NCBI RefSeq assembly: GCF_026000775.1
Contig: NZ_AP026830.1
Span: 2,317,056-2,381,055, forward strand
DNA length: 64,000 bases
From: Vulcanisaeta souniana JCM 11219
GTDB taxonomy: Archaea > Thermoproteota > Thermoprotei > Thermoproteales > Thermocladiaceae
Reading direction: 5' to 3'
In this document: piece after piece, positions 15,862 through 24,969 of the stretch
Numbering within the stretch: position 1 is the first letter of the stretch
Layout: every line of letters starts with the position of its first letter
The notes under the pieces: generated by a model
Database searches by the model: none
Told to the model about the DNA's origin: nothing
Seen by the model: only the letters and a program-made list of their open reading frames with translations
Position numbers and translations under genes: made by a program

Positions 15862-16668
15862 ATGAACGAACTTTATCTCGTTCTCTACGGATACATTCCA
15901 TACGCCGTAGTAATGATATTCCTAGTGGGCATCATATATAGAGTGGCCACGTGGATTACAGCAAAGGGGTTAGTGGGACTTTACAATGCCAATGTCTGCC
16001 TATACAGGGATGACTGGGGCTCAACGATGACAGAGGTTCTTAAGAGAATATTCATTTTCTACACATTACCTGGCAGGGACAGGGACTGGTCACTATTCAT
16101 AGGATCCTTCCTCTTCCACTGGGGAATCTGGATCGCGTTGATAGGGCATCTTGGCATAGTAATCCCAGGCACATACCTGGAGAGGTGGTTTGGATTAACG
16201 CCAAGTCTTCACCAAACTATTGCGTTGTATGTTGGTGGTACTGCTGGCACAATAGCGTTGATAGGATTATTAATCCTCATCGTCAGGAGGATCGCTGGTA
16301 GAACAATAACCGTAAGAGTGATGGGTGAGTACAAGGTACGCATTCCTTTACGCATGTTTAGCTTCCTTGATGACTACTTCGCAGTGGCAATACTCCTGGC
16401 AATAATAGTCCTAGGGCTTTATCAAACACTCGGTATAACACCATACAATCCAGCCTATGTTGACGTAATCAGCAAGTGGATGTGGTCCCTGGTTATGCTT
16501 CATCCAAACATACAACCAATAATTAACTACCCAATACTCCAGGTACATGCATTGCTCGCCATGGTATTCATCGCATACTTCCCATGGAGCAAGATGATGC
16601 ATCCATTCTCATTCCTCTTCATGCCAACGATAGCAAGACCAGCAATAAAGGTGAAGACCACGGGGTGA
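15862..16668 (+). CDS. dsrM: DsrM-like membrane cytochrome b
   Basis: The 268-aa NarI-type protein has five predicted membrane helices (about residues 8-30, 68-95, 110-133, 160-185, 218-245). Histidines suitable for heme b ligation occur in FHWGIWIALIGHLG (helix 2) and VHALLAM...HPF (helix 5). With DsrK it should oxidise a quinol and reduce the DsrC trisulfide. It is followed by dsrK after 11 nt. The TATA element centres about 31 nt before the ATG. Function is assigned from fold and neighbours; it could equally be called HdrE-like. Confidence 0.85.
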   Translation: MNELYLVLYGYIPYAVVMIFLVGIIYRVATWITAKGLVGLYNANVCLYRDDWGSTMTEVLKRIFIFYTLPGRDRDWSLFIGSFLFHWGIWIALIGHLGIVIPGTYLERWFGLTPSLHQTIALYVGGTAGTIALIGLLILIVRRIAGRTITVRVMGEYKVRIPLRMFSFLDDYFAVAILLAIIVLGLYQTLGITPYNPAYVDVISKWMWSLVMLHPNIQPIINYPILQVHALLAMVFIAYFPWSKMMHPFSFLFMPTIARPAIKVKTTG

Positions 16669-16679
16669 GGTGACGGCCG

Positions 16680-18098
16680 ATGTCGTATGACAAGGTATTC
16701 AAGGAAAGACCATTCAAGTGGGGTGATGCATCTAACTTCATGCATTACTTGGCGGATGAAAGATTAGTCTCAAGGCTTCATGAGGCAATTAAGTTCAAGC
16801 AACCAATAACCACTGATGAAGAGAAGGTTGAGTACTTTAGGAGGAGATTGCTTGAGGAATATGAGAATAATAAGAACGTGAGGATGGCGGTGGACGTATG
16901 TGTTCACTGCGGTCAATGCATGAATGCCTGCCCAACATACATAACGACTGGTGACCCATATAACTCACCCCTTGGACGCGCTGAGTTGATAAGGGCTGTA
17001 ATTAAGGCGGATAAGGTTAGCGGTAAGTTGTTTGGCAAGGCTGTTGGTGCCGTTAAGAAAATCGACATGAATTACATAAAGAAGATATACACGTACTACT
17101 GGCTATGCCTTATCTGCAGGAGATGTGGTTATGCCTGCCCACTCGGTGTTGAACAGACTGACGTGACAAGGGCAGTAAGGGGGATACTCTATGAGATAGG
17201 CATGGCATCTAGATTTACGGCATTAACAGTGGATGCCCACTGGAAGAACGGCAATAACATGAATTTAACCCCTGGGGCTGTTAAGTCCATAATTGATTTT
17301 GTGGTTAAGGAAATTAAGCAGGAAAAAGGTATTGAACTTAAGGTTAAGATTGACGAACCTGCCTACGCCTTATTACTACCGTCATCAGCCGATTATTTCA
17401 TGAATATGGAAACCCTCAAGGGCTATCTACTATTCCTATATGCAGCCGGTATAGATTATACGTTGAGCACGAAGGCTGCGGAGACGGCCAATTTTGGCCT
17501 ATTCCTTCATCCCAAGCACCTGCAGGGCTTGGCTGAGAAGTACGTTAGTGTTGCCAGGGAGTTAGGCGTAAAGCTCGTGATTGCTGGCGAGTGCGGGCAT
17601 GCATGGAGGGCCCATAAGAACTATACATTACCAAGACTTAGGGAATACGGGATAAAGTTGGTTCACATTCATCACTTGGTGGCTAAGGCCATAAGAGAGG
17701 GAAGGATAAAGTTGAATCCTGAGGCCAATGGCAACATAGTCTATATGTATCAAGATCCGTGTCAATATGCAAGGGGAGGAGACCTAACGGAGGAACCAAG
17801 ATTCATACTAAGCCATGTTGCTAGGAGTTGGGTTGATCCCGAGCATAATAGGTCATGGACCTGGTGTTGTGGAGGTCAAGGAGGTAACCTAACGGATGAG
17901 GTGGTGCCATTGGTTACGCAATATGCGAGACTTTGGTATGAGGAAGCCCTTAAGAAGGATGCACAATGGGTTATTAGGCCATGTTCAATTTGCAAGGCTC
18001 AGCTTAGTCATGTCGTTCCTTACCTAAACAAGATGTATGGTAAGGAGATTAAGTACTCAGGGCTCATGGACCTTGTATATAGGGCTTTAGTTGTTTGA
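16680..18098 (+). CDS. dsrK: DsrK, iron-sulfur CCG-domain protein
   Basis: The 472-aa HdrD-like protein has two N-terminal [4Fe-4S] motifs (CVHCGQCMNACP near residue 75, CLICRRCGYACP near residue 143) and the two C-terminal CCG-type modules: ECGHAW near 310 with DPCQYARGG near 358, and CCGGQGGN near 400 with RPCSICKAQL near 438. These bind the noncubane cluster thought to act on DsrC disulfide/trisulfide. GAGGTGA precedes the ATG. Only DsrMK, not DsrJOP, is present, as known for archaeal and Gram-positive sulfate reducers. Confidence 0.92.
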   Translation: MSYDKVFKERPFKWGDASNFMHYLADERLVSRLHEAIKFKQPITTDEEKVEYFRRRLLEEYENNKNVRMAVDVCVHCGQCMNACPTYITTGDPYNSPLGRAELIRAVIKADKVSGKLFGKAVGAVKKIDMNYIKKIYTYYWLCLICRRCGYACPLGVEQTDVTRAVRGILYEIGMASRFTALTVDAHWKNGNNMNLTPGAVKSIIDFVVKEIKQEKGIELKVKIDEPAYALLLPSSADYFMNMETLKGYLLFLYAAGIDYTLSTKAAETANFGLFLHPKHLQGLAEKYVSVARELGVKLVIAGECGHAWRAHKNYTLPRLREYGIKLVHIHHLVAKAIREGRIKLNPEANGNIVYMYQDPCQYARGGDLTEEPRFILSHVARSWVDPEHNRSWTWCCGGQGGNLTDEVVPLVTQYARLWYEEALKKDAQWVIRPCSICKAQLSHVVPYLNKMYGKEIKYSGLMDLVYRALVV

Positions 18099-18221
18099 AT
18101 GTATATGAATAAGTTAGTATTTTTCTCATTAGAAAAAATATTATTTATATTTTATCATTACTCTGTGCAATTTCTGCATTAAGCAAACGACTTAATATCA
18201 AATGAATACATACGGATATTA

Positions 18222-19013
18222 ATGAAGAGTAACGATACCATAAACTCCCTGAGCATCATACCCGAAGAACTAAGGTTAGAACTTCGGAGACTTGTGAATG
18301 TGGAATATGACAATGTCGTAAATGACATGCTCGCCTATATCATCACAAGAGGGCTGGTAACCCTGTATAGGGTCTCCAGGGAGACCCCGTATAGTATCTC
18401 ATCAATTTACAAGAAGGCCAGGTATATGGTCAAGAATAACCTATTAACACCCAGGGAATCGAATGGTAGGTTAAATGGTAAGCACATGTACGAGGTAACG
18501 GTTAAGGGGTTAATAACTTGCTTAGCCTATAAATGCTTGGATGATGATGTGGTGCTGAGTAAGCTCAAGGTAAGATGGAATCTAAAGAATTATGATATGC
18601 ATAGGTTGGTGTCCATACTCACAGTACTGCCGTATATAGCTAGTAATGATAACCTAAGGGTGCTTGAAAACATAGATACATTAATGATAACAGCATTAAG
18701 TACATTAATTAATAACCCGACAATGATCAGTAAGCTCATTGATGAACGCACAATAACCAACGTGAAAAACACATCAATTTACTACTTAATAAATAACGTT
18801 ATAAATGGCATATCCAATAATAGAAAGCCAGACATAATACTTGGCAATAATTCATTCCTCGTGGGATACTATAAAAACAATAGGTCTCTCTATGTGTACA
18901 TATGTAGGCTGTGCGAGAAAAACTGCGTACTAGCATACATAACATGTAATAACGATCATGGATGTCCATTGACTACTGAACTAAGTAAAGATGTACTAAA
19001 TATAGTAAGATGA
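18222..19013 (+). CDS. Helix-turn-helix protein with cysteine cluster (paralogue A)
   Basis: A 263-aa protein that I cannot name. Residues about 40-85 form a helix-turn-helix (TLYRVSRETPYSISSIYKKA), then a wing-like segment. Six cysteines are shared with the paralogue at 24970: the pair in TCLAYKC (near residue 90) and CRLCEKNC plus a distal GC near the C terminus (about 230-250). Such spacing suits a zinc or iron-sulfur site. The gene stands alone between dsrMK and the apr-sat operon; its TATA (ACTTAATATC) is about 27 nt before the ATG. A regulator of the surrounding operons is the natural inference, not shown. Confidence 0.72.
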   Translation: MKSNDTINSLSIIPEELRLELRRLVNVEYDNVVNDMLAYIITRGLVTLYRVSRETPYSISSIYKKARYMVKNNLLTPRESNGRLNGKHMYEVTVKGLITCLAYKCLDDDVVLSKLKVRWNLKNYDMHRLVSILTVLPYIASNDNLRVLENIDTLMITALSTLINNPTMISKLIDERTITNVKNTSIYYLINNVINGISNNRKPDIILGNNSFLVGYYKNNRSLYVYICRLCEKNCVLAYITCNNDHGCPLTTELSKDVLNIVR

Positions 19014-19164
19014 TTGGTATTGTTTTTTAACTTATTAAAAACAATTAGCGAAATTGAAAAATCATTAAATAATGAAGCATGAATATTTAGTATTAAGTTA
19101 ATTTTAGTTTATATTTATTTATATTCATTATTATATTCACGTAATTATTTATAAGCATATAAAC

Positions 19165-19183
19165 TTTCACTATCTATGTGAAA
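19165..19183 (+). promoter_or_regulatory. Sulfate-island palindrome, aprM-aprBA-sat promoter
   Basis: TTTCAC-TATCTAT-GTGAAA, a perfect 6-bp inverted repeat with 7-bp spacer, followed by TAATG and a T-rich TATA element (19188-19197). The rest of the 195-bp gap 19014-19208 is AT-rich with nothing else clear. Confidence 0.65.
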
Positions 19184-19217
19184 TAATGCTTTTTTTAACT
19201 AAAGTAATATGAGACCG

Positions 19218-20075
19218 ATGTTCGAGTTATACCTACCAATACCACACCTATGGATAATATATGGCGCCATAGTGCTTGTTGTAGAGATGGTGATTGGCTT
19301 TGCAATCGAGATAAGCCGAGGCATATTGGCCCTCTCCCACCTGAGCAATGTACTACCCATAAAGGGGCCGACGAGGAATTGGGGCTCGGCGAGTGCATTT
19401 ATTGCTGGGCTAATTACGGCGTTCCTATACCCATTCTACGGTGCCCCCATGACATCTTGCCACACGCAAGCCACATACCTAAGCAAGCCCAAGGTTAAGG
19501 CACTAGCCCACGCACTTGTTTGGTGGGGATTCGTGTTTGCCGCAATATCAACAACACTGGGCTTCATCTATGACGAGTGGGTGTCAAGTGGTGTCCCAGG
19601 TCTCGTGGCCTTTATACCCGGCGGTAAACTTGGCCCAACCGGGCCATATGCAGTAATAGGCACTGGGGCAATTGGTGGTGTCCTCATTGTAATAGGCTTC
19701 ATACTCATGATGGTAACTAGGTGGCAAGACACTAGGTCGGTGAGCGAATCTGCAATTACGGATTTCTTCCTATGGACCGCATTCTTTGTTGCATTGAGTG
19801 GTTTCGGTATAATGGGTGTTGAACTCACAATCCCGACCAACTACTATGCATTGGCCACGGCATTTGGCGTACACATATTCCTGGTGGCCATGATGTTCGC
19901 CACAATGCCCTGGACAAAGTTTGGCCACGCTATATACATGTACATATGGCAATTGTATGATAAGTACAGGACTTGGAAGGGCGCTGAGCCTAGGCTACTT
20001 GGTCCATGGAGCGGTGAACTGGCTGAGAAGGCGCTTGAATCTCGTGTACCAAGTCATCCAAAGAGGCATGGGTGA
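19218..20075 (+). CDS. aprM: AprM-like membrane protein (APS reductase membrane partner)
   Basis: A protein of about 285 aa with six predicted membrane helices (near residues 8-32, 58-80, 95-120, 140-165, 182-205, 215-245) and candidate heme histidines in ALAHALVWW, FGVHIFLVA and KFGHAIYMY. It is the first gene of aprM-aprB-aprA-sat-orf. In organisms lacking QmoABC an AprM protein is thought to pass electrons from quinol to AprBA. The frame is open from 19209, but the TATA element centre near 19194 makes the ATG at 19218 the better leaderless start. The name rests on context and topology. Confidence 0.75.
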   Translation: MFELYLPIPHLWIIYGAIVLVVEMVIGFAIEISRGILALSHLSNVLPIKGPTRNWGSASAFIAGLITAFLYPFYGAPMTSCHTQATYLSKPKVKALAHALVWWGFVFAAISTTLGFIYDEWVSSGVPGLVAFIPGGKLGPTGPYAVIGTGAIGGVLIVIGFILMMVTRWQDTRSVSESAITDFFLWTAFFVALSGFGIMGVELTIPTNYYALATAFGVHIFLVAMMFATMPWTKFGHAIYMYIWQLYDKYRTWKGAEPRLLGPWSGELAEKALESRVPSHPKRHG

Positions 20076-20085
20076 GGTGGTGAGC

Positions 20086-20574
20086 ATGCCCTCTTATGTA
20101 ATCCCGGCAAAGTGTACAGGTTGCGGGGATTGCGTTAATGTATGTCCAAGCCATATAATGAAGTTCACGAAGTCAGGTGTATTCGGCAGGAAGGCGTACA
20201 ACGCAGAACCAGAGTCCTGCTGGGAGTGCTACAACTGCGTTAAGCACTGTCCACAAGGTGCCGTCCAGATGAGGGGCTACATGGACTTCACACCACTTGG
20301 TGGTGCCGTTGAGGTTTACAGGGATGAGAAGACCAATAGGGTTTACTGGACCATTAGATATAGGAATGGCACGGTTAAGTACTTCGTATTCCCAATAAGG
20401 ACCACGCCCTGGAACTCAATAAAGTCGCCACAGGAGTACCCAGAACCATCCAAGGAATTCTTGAGGGCGCCGTACTTATCCTGTGAGCATGAGAAGCTTG
20501 GTGGTAATAAACTTGGTGTTGAGCTACCTAAGACGAAGGTTCCAGAGGTAGTTAAGGTTGAGGTGAGGGGGTGA
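20086..20574 (+). CDS. aprB: Adenylylsulfate reductase beta subunit
   Basis: The 162-aa electron-transfer subunit of APS reductase has two [4Fe-4S] motifs, CTGCGDCVNVCP (near residue 10) and CWECYNCVKHCP (near 45), then a beta-sheet region and the C-terminal tail that wraps AprA. The frame is open from 19921 inside aprM, but homology begins at the ATG 20086, preceded by GAGGTGGTGA. It follows aprM by 10 nt and precedes aprA by 4 nt. Confidence 0.94.
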   Translation: MPSYVIPAKCTGCGDCVNVCPSHIMKFTKSGVFGRKAYNAEPESCWECYNCVKHCPQGAVQMRGYMDFTPLGGAVEVYRDEKTNRVYWTIRYRNGTVKYFVFPIRTTPWNSIKSPQEYPEPSKEFLRAPYLSCEHEKLGGNKLGVELPKTKVPEVVKVEVRG

Positions 20575-20578
20575 GAAT

Positions 20579-22483
20579 ATGACGAGGGTTAGGTATGTGG
20601 ATGCGGACATCCTAATAATTGGTGGTGGAATGGCTGGCGCGGGAGCTGCATGGGAGACTAGGTATTGGTGCAGGAATTGCAGAGTAGTACTTGCCGAGAA
20701 GGCGAATATTAATAGGAGCGGTGCAGTGGCAATGGGACTTTCGGCAATAAACACGTACATGGGGCTTAAGTGTAAGGAGAATACCGTGGAGGATTACGTT
20801 AAGTACGTGAGGGGTGACTTAATGGGTATTGTGAGGGAGGACTTGGTATATGACTACACGAGACACGTTGACTCAACAGTGCACTTATTCGATGAGTGGG
20901 GTCTCCCAATATGGCCCGAGCCTAAGACTGGGTGCTATGTTAGGGAGGGTAAGTGGCAGATAATGATTCATGGAGAGTCCTACAAGCCAATAGTTGCTGA
21001 GGCTGCTAGGAAGGCCCTTGGTGATGAAAACATATTGAATAGGGTCATGGTTACTCACCTAATAAAGAGCGCAAGCGATCCGAATAGGATTGTTGGTGCC
21101 CTAGGCTTTAATGTTAATGACGGAACATTCTATGTATTTAGGGCAAAGGCAACAATACTTGCTGCCGGCGGCGGTTCACAAATATACAGGCCCAGATCGC
21201 AGAGCGAAGGACTTGGCAGAAGCTGGTATCCACCATGGTCCTCGGCCTCATCCTACGGCATGCTCATTGAGGCTGGTGCCGTAATGACAATGATGGAGGC
21301 GAGATTCGTAGTGCCGAGATTCAAGGATGGCTATGGCCCAGTTGGCGCCTATCAATTATTGCTTAAGACAAGGATTAGTAATGCCTATGGTCAGGACTTC
21401 TGGAAGCCCCATGTTGACGAAATAAGGAAACTATATAGCGGCAAGGGTAAGTACGTAGACCTACCAATCACACCAACAACACTCAGGGTATTTGCACAAC
21501 GCCTTGAGTGGATGGCTGGTCGCGGGCCGAGTCTAATGAGAACCGAGGAAACAGTGAAGAGAGGCACTGAAAGTGAGGCCATGGCCTATGAGGACTTCCT
21601 AGACATGACAATAAGTCAAGTTGTCATATGGGCTGGGCAGAACCATGAACCATCAGAGAGACCTTATGAGGTGATCACCACGGAGCCTTACGTAATGGGT
21701 AGCCACGCCACTGAGTGCGGTGCATGGTCCAGTGGTCCTGAGGATCTGGCACCCAGGAAGATCGAGGGCTTACCAGACGATAGGGGATACCAGTATTACT
21801 GGGGTTATAATAGGATGACGACTCTGGATGGCTTATTCTGCGCAGGTGATGCTTGCGGTGCTAATCCACATAAGTTCAGTAGTGGTTCATTCACGGAGGG
21901 CAGGTTAGCAGGTAAGTCAGCAGTACTATACGTGATGGACCACAGTGATGAGAAGATAGACGTGGATAGGGCTCAAGTCGATTCGTTAATAGCCAAGATA
22001 ATGGAGCCACTGGAGCGTTACCAGAGGGGTAGGTACAATGTCGTTACCGGACCAAGTTACATGCACCCAGTGGACCCAACAAAGATGTATTGGAAACAGG
22101 GCTTGTTTAGGCTTCAGAAGATAATGGATGAATACGCAGGTGGCTGGTCAACAATGTACATGACCAACGAGTGGATGCTCAACAGGGGTTTAGAACTACT
22201 ACAGTTCCTTAAGGAGGACCTCGTGAATTATGCCGCTGCCCAGGATTGGCATGAGTTAATGAGGGTTTGGGAGCTTTGGCACAGGATATTGTCTGCGGAG
22301 GCCGTGATTAGGCACATGCTGTTTAGGAAGGAGACCAGGTGGCCTGGTTACTACGTTAGGGCAGACTACCCGGCGCTGGATGATGATAATTGGCATGTAT
22401 TCGTTAACTCAAGGTATGATGCAAAGACTGGGCAGTGGGAAGTATGGAAAGTGCCTGTGATACACATAATAGAGTTCCCATGA
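20579..22483 (+). CDS. aprA: Adenylylsulfate reductase alpha subunit
   Basis: AprA reduces adenosine 5'-phosphosulfate to sulfite and AMP at FAD. The 634-aa protein has the dinucleotide fold ADILIIGGGMAGAGAAW at residues 9-25, the EKANINRSGAVAMGLSAINTY flavoprotein motif near 42, and the C-terminal helical domain. The second FAD-contact segment GLFCAGDACG near residue 420 is intact. Length and motif order match archaeal AprA. It is translated with aprB and sat. Confidence 0.95.
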   Translation: MTRVRYVDADILIIGGGMAGAGAAWETRYWCRNCRVVLAEKANINRSGAVAMGLSAINTYMGLKCKENTVEDYVKYVRGDLMGIVREDLVYDYTRHVDSTVHLFDEWGLPIWPEPKTGCYVREGKWQIMIHGESYKPIVAEAARKALGDENILNRVMVTHLIKSASDPNRIVGALGFNVNDGTFYVFRAKATILAAGGGSQIYRPRSQSEGLGRSWYPPWSSASSYGMLIEAGAVMTMMEARFVVPRFKDGYGPVGAYQLLLKTRISNAYGQDFWKPHVDEIRKLYSGKGKYVDLPITPTTLRVFAQRLEWMAGRGPSLMRTEETVKRGTESEAMAYEDFLDMTISQVVIWAGQNHEPSERPYEVITTEPYVMGSHATECGAWSSGPEDLAPRKIEGLPDDRGYQYYWGYNRMTTLDGLFCAGDACGANPHKFSSGSFTEGRLAGKSAVLYVMDHSDEKIDVDRAQVDSLIAKIMEPLERYQRGRYNVVTGPSYMHPVDPTKMYWKQGLFRLQKIMDEYAGGWSTMYMTNEWMLNRGLELLQFLKEDLVNYAAAQDWHELMRVWELWHRILSAEAVIRHMLFRKETRWPGYYVRADYPALDDDNWHVFVNSRYDAKTGQWEVWKVPVIHIIEFP

Positions 22484-22493
22484 GGTGACCAGC

Positions 22494-23870
22494 ATGAGTC
22501 TCAAGATCCATACACCACCTCCACACGGGGGCAGGCTCGTGGATGCAGTAATTAGGGATAAGGATAAGGCCATTAACATGGCTGCTGGCGCAATACCATA
22601 CGACATAAGGGCCACTAGGGATCCCGTGAGTGGTTTACCCATTAGGAATGTATATAGGGAGATTATGTCAATTGCCTACGGTTTCTTCAGCCCACTGGAC
22701 AGGTTCATGACTAGGAATGAGACTGAGAATGTGCTTAGGGAGAGGAGACTCCTTGATGGTTGGTTATTCCCATACCCAATGATATTCGACGTTACGGAGG
22801 AGGACCTTAGGAAACTCGGTGTTAAGGAACATGATAGATTGTTGCTTAGGCTTAAGGGTCAGCCCTTTGCAGTCCTCGATGTCGAGGAGATCTGGAGATT
22901 TGATCCTAAGGATCTGGCTGACAGAACCTTCGGGACCCCTGATAGAAACCCTGAGGTCGTTAAGAGAAGATTTGACGAGAAGCACCCAGGTTGGTTAATA
23001 TATAGGAGCATGACTGGTATTGCATTGGCTGGCAAGGTTTATGTTGTCAATGAGCCCGTGTTTAAGGACCCATATGGTAGGTTCTGGTATCCGCCGGCTA
23101 AGTCCCGTGAGGAGATGCAGAGGAGGGGTTGGAGGACCGTGATTGCCCACCAGACTAGGAATGTTCCGCATACAGGCCATGAGCACTTAATGAAGAACGC
23201 GGCTTACCTTGGTGATATCGAGCCGTGCCATGGAATACTCGTTAATGCCATAATCGGTGCCAAGAGACTTGGGGATTTTGTTGATGAGGCAATACTCGAG
23301 GGTCATGAAGCAATTAATAAGTATGGCTATATAAGCCCGAAGAGACACATCGTCACCTTCACCCTATGGGACATGAGGTACGGCAACCCACTTGAGTCAC
23401 TGCTCCATGGCATAATTAGGCAGAACATGGGTTGCACACATCACATGTTTGGCAGGGATCACGCTGCCGTGGGTGATTACTACGATCCATACGCAACACA
23501 AATACTTTGGGAGAAGGGCATACCGAGTTTCGGCCTAAATGCGCCGCCTTATGATCTCGATAAGGGTCTCAAGATTAGGCCTGTTAACATTAAGGAGTTT
23601 TGGTACTGCCCGAAGTGTGGTGAGATAGCCTATAGCGACACATGCGCCCATTCGGACATGGCCCAGAGGTTTAGTGGTAGTTTCATTAGGGGTTTGATTG
23701 CTGAGGGTGTTGAGCCACCGCCAATAATCTTTAGGCCCGAGGTTTATAGGGTGATTGTTAAGTGGTGGAGGTTCTATGGTTACCCATTCGTTAATAGGAA
23801 GTACCTTGAGTTAAAGGAGAGGGAGCTTGAGGTCGAGGTACTGCAAATGGAGGTTCCGGTGAAGAGGTGA
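22494..23870 (+). CDS. sat: ATP sulfurylase (sulfate adenylyltransferase)
   Basis: Sat activates sulfate with ATP to form APS, the AprBA substrate. The 458-aa protein has an N-terminal PUA-like domain, the catalytic QTRNVPHTGHEH motif (HxGH) near residue 222, GRDHAAVGDY near 318 and a C-terminal zinc-binding CPKCGEIAYSDTCAH segment near 375. The ATG at 22494 is preferred because GAGGTGA lies 5 nt upstream; the GTG at 22485 is inside this ribosome-binding region. Confidence 0.95.
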   Translation: MSLKIHTPPPHGGRLVDAVIRDKDKAINMAAGAIPYDIRATRDPVSGLPIRNVYREIMSIAYGFFSPLDRFMTRNETENVLRERRLLDGWLFPYPMIFDVTEEDLRKLGVKEHDRLLLRLKGQPFAVLDVEEIWRFDPKDLADRTFGTPDRNPEVVKRRFDEKHPGWLIYRSMTGIALAGKVYVVNEPVFKDPYGRFWYPPAKSREEMQRRGWRTVIAHQTRNVPHTGHEHLMKNAAYLGDIEPCHGILVNAIIGAKRLGDFVDEAILEGHEAINKYGYISPKRHIVTFTLWDMRYGNPLESLLHGIIRQNMGCTHHMFGRDHAAVGDYYDPYATQILWEKGIPSFGLNAPPYDLDKGLKIRPVNIKEFWYCPKCGEIAYSDTCAHSDMAQRFSGSFIRGLIAEGVEPPPIIFRPEVYRVIVKWWRFYGYPFVNRKYLELKERELEVEVLQMEVPVKR

Positions 23871-23875
23871 TGGAG

Positions 23876-24244
23876 ATGCCCTACAAGATCTCCGTAATAC
23901 TGGATAAATCCAGGTTGGAGAGGATCAGGGGTACACCATTGGAGAGGATGGTTAAGGATCTATATGGTGGTTATCTAAAGGTTATTGAGGTAGAGGTACC
24001 TGATGAAGTCGCTCAGCGGATCTTGAAGGAGTTTCCGAGGGCTAGGATTGACGCTAGAGGCTTCATTGAGGAGACGCCGGTGGCCTTTAAGAGAGAGCTC
24101 TTTGAGGTGATCGCTCAGTTGAGGAGTATTGGTAGGGAGGTCTTTGATGAGTTACTGAAGCCCGAGAGACTTGGTATAATTAAGGAGTTGGCGGCTAAGG
24201 AGGAAGAGTACCTGCCACCACCAACCTTACCCGAAGAGAAGTGA
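23876..24244 (+). CDS. Unknown protein at the end of the apr-sat operon
   Basis: A 122-aa charged soluble protein (MPYKISVILDKSRLERIRG...) with no recognised motif and no cysteine. It starts 5 nt after the sat stop codon with GAGGTGA overlapping the sat end, so it is translationally linked to sat. The C terminus is acidic and proline-rich (EEEYLPPPTLPEEK). The co-transcription points to a job with Sat or AprBA, such as assembly or electron-partner docking, but this is inference. A T-rich run at 24250-24261 may end the operon. Confidence 0.65.
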   Translation: MPYKISVILDKSRLERIRGTPLERMVKDLYGGYLKVIEVEVPDEVAQRILKEFPRARIDARGFIEETPVAFKRELFEVIAQLRSIGREVFDELLKPERLGIIKELAAKEEEYLPPPTLPEEK

Positions 24245-24300
24245 TATGTTTGGTTTTTATTTAAAAATTAATCTTAATTAATTTATTCAGGTTCTTTACT

Positions 24301-24888
24301 ATGTTTCATAGTTATGAAACAGAGTTTATTAAGGTGCTGAGGACTGAGCTTAGGAATTTAGGAACTGAAATTACTGACGAACAACTTGATAAGATAAAGG
24401 TATGCATCAGCGAACTAAAGAGGAGACACTTGCCCCTAAGCGATGCTAGGGATGTGGCTAGGATAATTGCCCAGGTACTTTCCGAAAACCCGTTAATTGC
24501 ATCAACAAGGGAGGACGTTAGGCAGTTCCTCTCGGTAATAAGTTCCTGTAGGTTAGTGGGTTTTCAATTACGTAGGCATGAGTCAATATACTGCCCAATA
24601 ATGGTTCCCATGGGTTTCATAGGTGTCTCAATAATAGCAGTAATGGCTCGTCTAGGCAGTATTTCCCTAATTATTAAGAGGGTTGGTGAACCCGTGAGCG
24701 ATAATGCCTTCTACGCCGAGGACTTAATATTAGTTGGTTACTTCGATACAAATAATCTCACGTGGACTCAGCGATTAAACCCGGGAATTTATCTTGTTGA
24801 GGTTAGTAATTCATATGGTGAGGATGTTAATATCAGTATCGACGTGATAACATGCATATTAGAAACCCGAGAAAATCATCAGGAATAA
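24301..24888 (+). CDS. Hypothetical protein with one membrane helix
   Basis: A 195-aa protein. The N-terminal half (residues 1-90) is helical and charged, a hydrophobic segment at about 98-122 (CPIMVPMGFIGVSIIAVMARLG) is a likely membrane helix, and the C-terminal 70 residues look like a beta-sandwich (IYLVEVSNSYGEDVNISIDVI). Four or five cysteines are spread along it. It lies between the apr-sat operon and the second Cys-rich regulator. Not recognised; no function assigned. Confidence 0.6.
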   Translation: MFHSYETEFIKVLRTELRNLGTEITDEQLDKIKVCISELKRRHLPLSDARDVARIIAQVLSENPLIASTREDVRQFLSVISSCRLVGFQLRRHESIYCPIMVPMGFIGVSIIAVMARLGSISLIIKRVGEPVSDNAFYAEDLILVGYFDTNNLTWTQRLNPGIYLVEVSNSYGEDVNISIDVITCILETRENHQE

Positions 24889-24969
24889 ACTCAATGTATA
24901 CTCGTACTTATAAGGATATTTATTTAATGCATCTTATGCACTGAGCAAATCATATTTATTCAACTGAAT

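Noticed and set aside
19921-20085. An N-terminal extension of AprB overlapping aprM
   Set aside because: AprB homology starts at ATG 20086 with a good ribosome-binding site; the upstream part is aprM read in another frame.
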